Part shown: positions 62,504-64,000 of the stretch, one piece after another | How positions within the stretch are numbered: the stretch's first letter is position 1 | Layout of the letters: each line of letters begins with the position of its first letter | Origin: Polynucleobacter sp. es-MAR-4 | Lineage (GTDB): Bacteria > Pseudomonadota > Gammaproteobacteria > Burkholderiales > Burkholderiaceae | Assembly (NCBI RefSeq): GCF_018882055.1 | Contig: NZ_JACVPF010000001.1 | Location: forward strand, 558,001 to 622,000 | Reading direction: 5' to 3' | DNA: 64,000 nt | Notes under the pieces: generated by a model | Seen by the model: the letters and a program-made list of their open reading frames with translations, nothing else | Databases searched by the model: none | Told to the model about the DNA's origin: nothing | Program-made: the position numbers and the translations under genes

Positions 62504-64000
62504 TCAGTTTACGCTGTATTTAGAGTGTCGATGCCACAAGCGCTTGTCATGCTTTCGCCAAAATAGCGGTTCTCCTTGGTTTAACTCTAATGCGGCCGAA
62601 AATTGCCATATCTGCGCACCAGTCATCGGTGTTTGATAGAAGGGGATACTCATCTCCTCATATCGGGCGGTGACCGTTGGATGTGGATGACCATATCGAT
62701 TGCGATATCCGTTTTGTGCAAATGCTTCATCAGGATTTAGCGCAGTTAAGAGCTCTTGAGATGAGGATGTTTTGCTACCGTGATGTGGGGCCATGAATAT
62801 CAAACTCTTATCATTCAAATCATTGAGGGCAGCACGAGTTAATCGCTCAGTGATTTCGGCCTCACCCTGCTTTTCTACATCCCCCGTCAACCAGAATGAA
62901 GTTCTTGAGTTACGAACCTCTAGAACACAACTGACCTCATTTGGCTTTCTAGGATGTTGATCCTCAAAAACTGTGAACTCATTCGGATGCCAAATGTAAA
63001 ACCCCACCCCATCCCACCTCCATTTCTGACCAAAGCGGCAAGGTATCGCAGGGATTCTTCTATCTCTTAGATTAGCGAGCAATGGATTGGTGCTTGGCAA
63101 AGAACCCATCATTGACTCAAAGCGAATCTCTTTCAGTAGGGTTGCAGCACCTCCAATGTGATCACTGTCACTATGGCTAATTACCATCCGATCAACATGA
63201 TCAATTCCTCTCCCTCTTAAATACGGCAGGATAATTCTTTGACCAGCATTATCTTTCCCCTGAATGGGACCGGTGTCATAAAGCAATTTTTTTGTTTTGG
63301 TTTCGATAAGGACTGCTGTGCCCTGGCCAATATCCAACACTGTTGCCCGAAATTCACCTTGAGATAAATTGGTATTTTGAGTTGGATAAATAAATAAACT
63401 TGTAGTGAGCATGAGCCCGACCACTCTAGACATCCAACTTTCCCTGATAGAGCCCGGACGAATCGCCACAATAATGCCGATAGTTGAGAACAACATCGCC
63501 CACCAAGCGGGCTGACTAGACCAGGCGATTGCCCATTTCCAATTAGCCATCCAAGTAAGCATGATTGCTAAGTAATCCATCGTGATATGTGTTGGGATCA
63601 ACAGCCATTTACCAATAAAGTCGGGGAGTAAAGCGCCTGCGATAGCTAGAGGGGTTACGATATAACTCACCACGGGAATGGCGATTGCATTTGCTAGCGG
63701 TGACACTATCGAGACCTGAGAAAACCAATACAAGGTCAATGGTAGAAGTGCAATAGTGACAACCGCCTGAACTCGACAAGCCTCTCTAAGAGCTTGCGTC
63801 ACTCTATGTCGCCAATCAAGCTGCAGCTCTCTGCCAGTAGGTACACCCAATAAGCCATCCGAATCCTGCATCGCATACAAAATTGCCGCTACAGCGCCAA
63901 ACGATAGCCAGAACCCAGGTGTATAGGGTGCCATCGGATCAACCAACAGAACAAATGCAAGTGCCCACCACCAGATATCGAATGAACGGGGATTTCTGCC
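62504..64000 (-). CDS. comEC: ComEC/Rec2 DNA-uptake channel, C-terminal part (runs off the window)
   Basis: The visible 498 or so residues are the C-terminal part of ComEC, the inner-membrane channel that takes up transforming single-stranded DNA. The frame is open to the window edge, so the N-terminus is missing. The end of the competence domain (LLVDPMAPYTPGFWLSFGAV and several membrane helices) is followed by a metallo-beta-lactamase domain with SHSDSDHIGG and further His/Asp residues (APHHGSKTS). An internal TTG at 63946 is not the real start. Confidence 0.93.
   Translation of the reverse strand, partial: GRNPRSFDIWWWALAFVLLVDPMAPYTPGFWLSFGAVAAILYAMQDSDGLLGVPTGRELQLDWRHRVTQALREACRVQAVVTIALLPLTLYWFSQVSIVSPLANAIAIPVVSYIVTPLAIAGALLPDFIGKWLLIPTHITMDYLAIMLTWMANWKWAIAWSSQPAWWAMLFSTIGIIVAIRPGSIRESWMSRVVGLMLTTSLFIYPTQNTNLSQGEFRATVLDIGQGTAVLIETKTKKLLYDTGPIQGKDNAGQRIILPYLRGRGIDHVDRMVISHSDSDHIGGAATLLKEIRFESMMGSLPSTNPLLANLRDRRIPAIPCRFGQKWRWDGVGFYIWHPNEFTVFEDQHPRKPNEVSCVLEVRNSRTSFWLTGDVEKQGEAEITERLTRAALNDLNDKSLIFMAPHHGSKTSSSQELLTALNPDEAFAQNGYRNRYGHPHPTVTARYEEMSIPFYQTPMTGAQIWQFSAALELNQGEPLFWRKHDKRLWHRHSKYSVN

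Overview
The gene content and order point to a small-genome betaproteobacterium of the Burkholderiaceae, most like Polynucleobacter: ratA-rnfH-guaB-guaA; rpsB-tsf-pyrH-frr-uppS-cdsA-dxr-rseP-bamA-ompH-lpxD-fabZ-lpxA-lpxB-rnhB; smc-zipA-ligA; map-glnD; dapD-dapE-prmB. Genes are tightly packed with many stop/start overlaps and many GTG/TTG starts. This assignment is made from recalled gene families, not from a search.

Region 1 (1 to about 12,265) is an accessory island abutting the 3' end of guaA, a well-known integration site. A tyrosine integrase (10793-12133) lies next to guaA. Tail to tail with it is a second, very small, FimB-sized tyrosine recombinase (10223-10792). Beyond these, a leftward operon (9722 to 1027) encodes a ribbon-helix-helix regulator, a GIY-YIG (T5orf172/MUG113-like) plus DUF4357-like protein, a 960-aa SNF2-type helicase, a type III Mod-like adenine methyltransferase, a type III Res-like helicase-nuclease and an unknown charged helical protein. 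It reads as a composite anti-phage modification/restriction system and is the best candidate for something undescribed. Two non-coding stretches at its ends (413-1026 and 9723-10222) are dense in inverted repeats and may encode structured RNAs or recombination/regulatory sites.

Region 2 (12,266-25,206) is core: guaA, guaB, rnfH and ratA leftward; smpB rightward; then a four-gene cluster (circularly permuted ATP-grasp, alpha-E, transglutaminase, Anbu-type proteasome homologue) ending at a strong terminator; then ppsA opposite its regulator ppsR, and a TrmH-family methyltransferase.

Region 3 (25,207-39,344) is a long leftward run for translation, pyrimidine and isoprenoid synthesis and envelope building: rpsB, tsf / pyrH, frr, uppS, cdsA, dxr, rseP, bamA, ompH, lpxD, fabZ, lpxA, lpxB, rnhB. 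The lipid A, undecaprenyl phosphate, phospholipid and outer-membrane assembly genes sit together.

Region 4 (39,601-53,056) holds map and glnD rightward, then a leftward NUDIX / MFS / FAD-NAD(P) oxidoreductase cassette that looks accessory, then ligA, zipA and smc. Region 5 (53,231-64,000) has dapD, dapE and prmB rightward; radA, an exported coiled-coil protein and kup leftward; an initiator tRNA-Met; an orphan Bug-type solute-binding protein; a two-gene His/Met-rich membrane/periplasm pair; and the C-terminal part of comEC running off the end.
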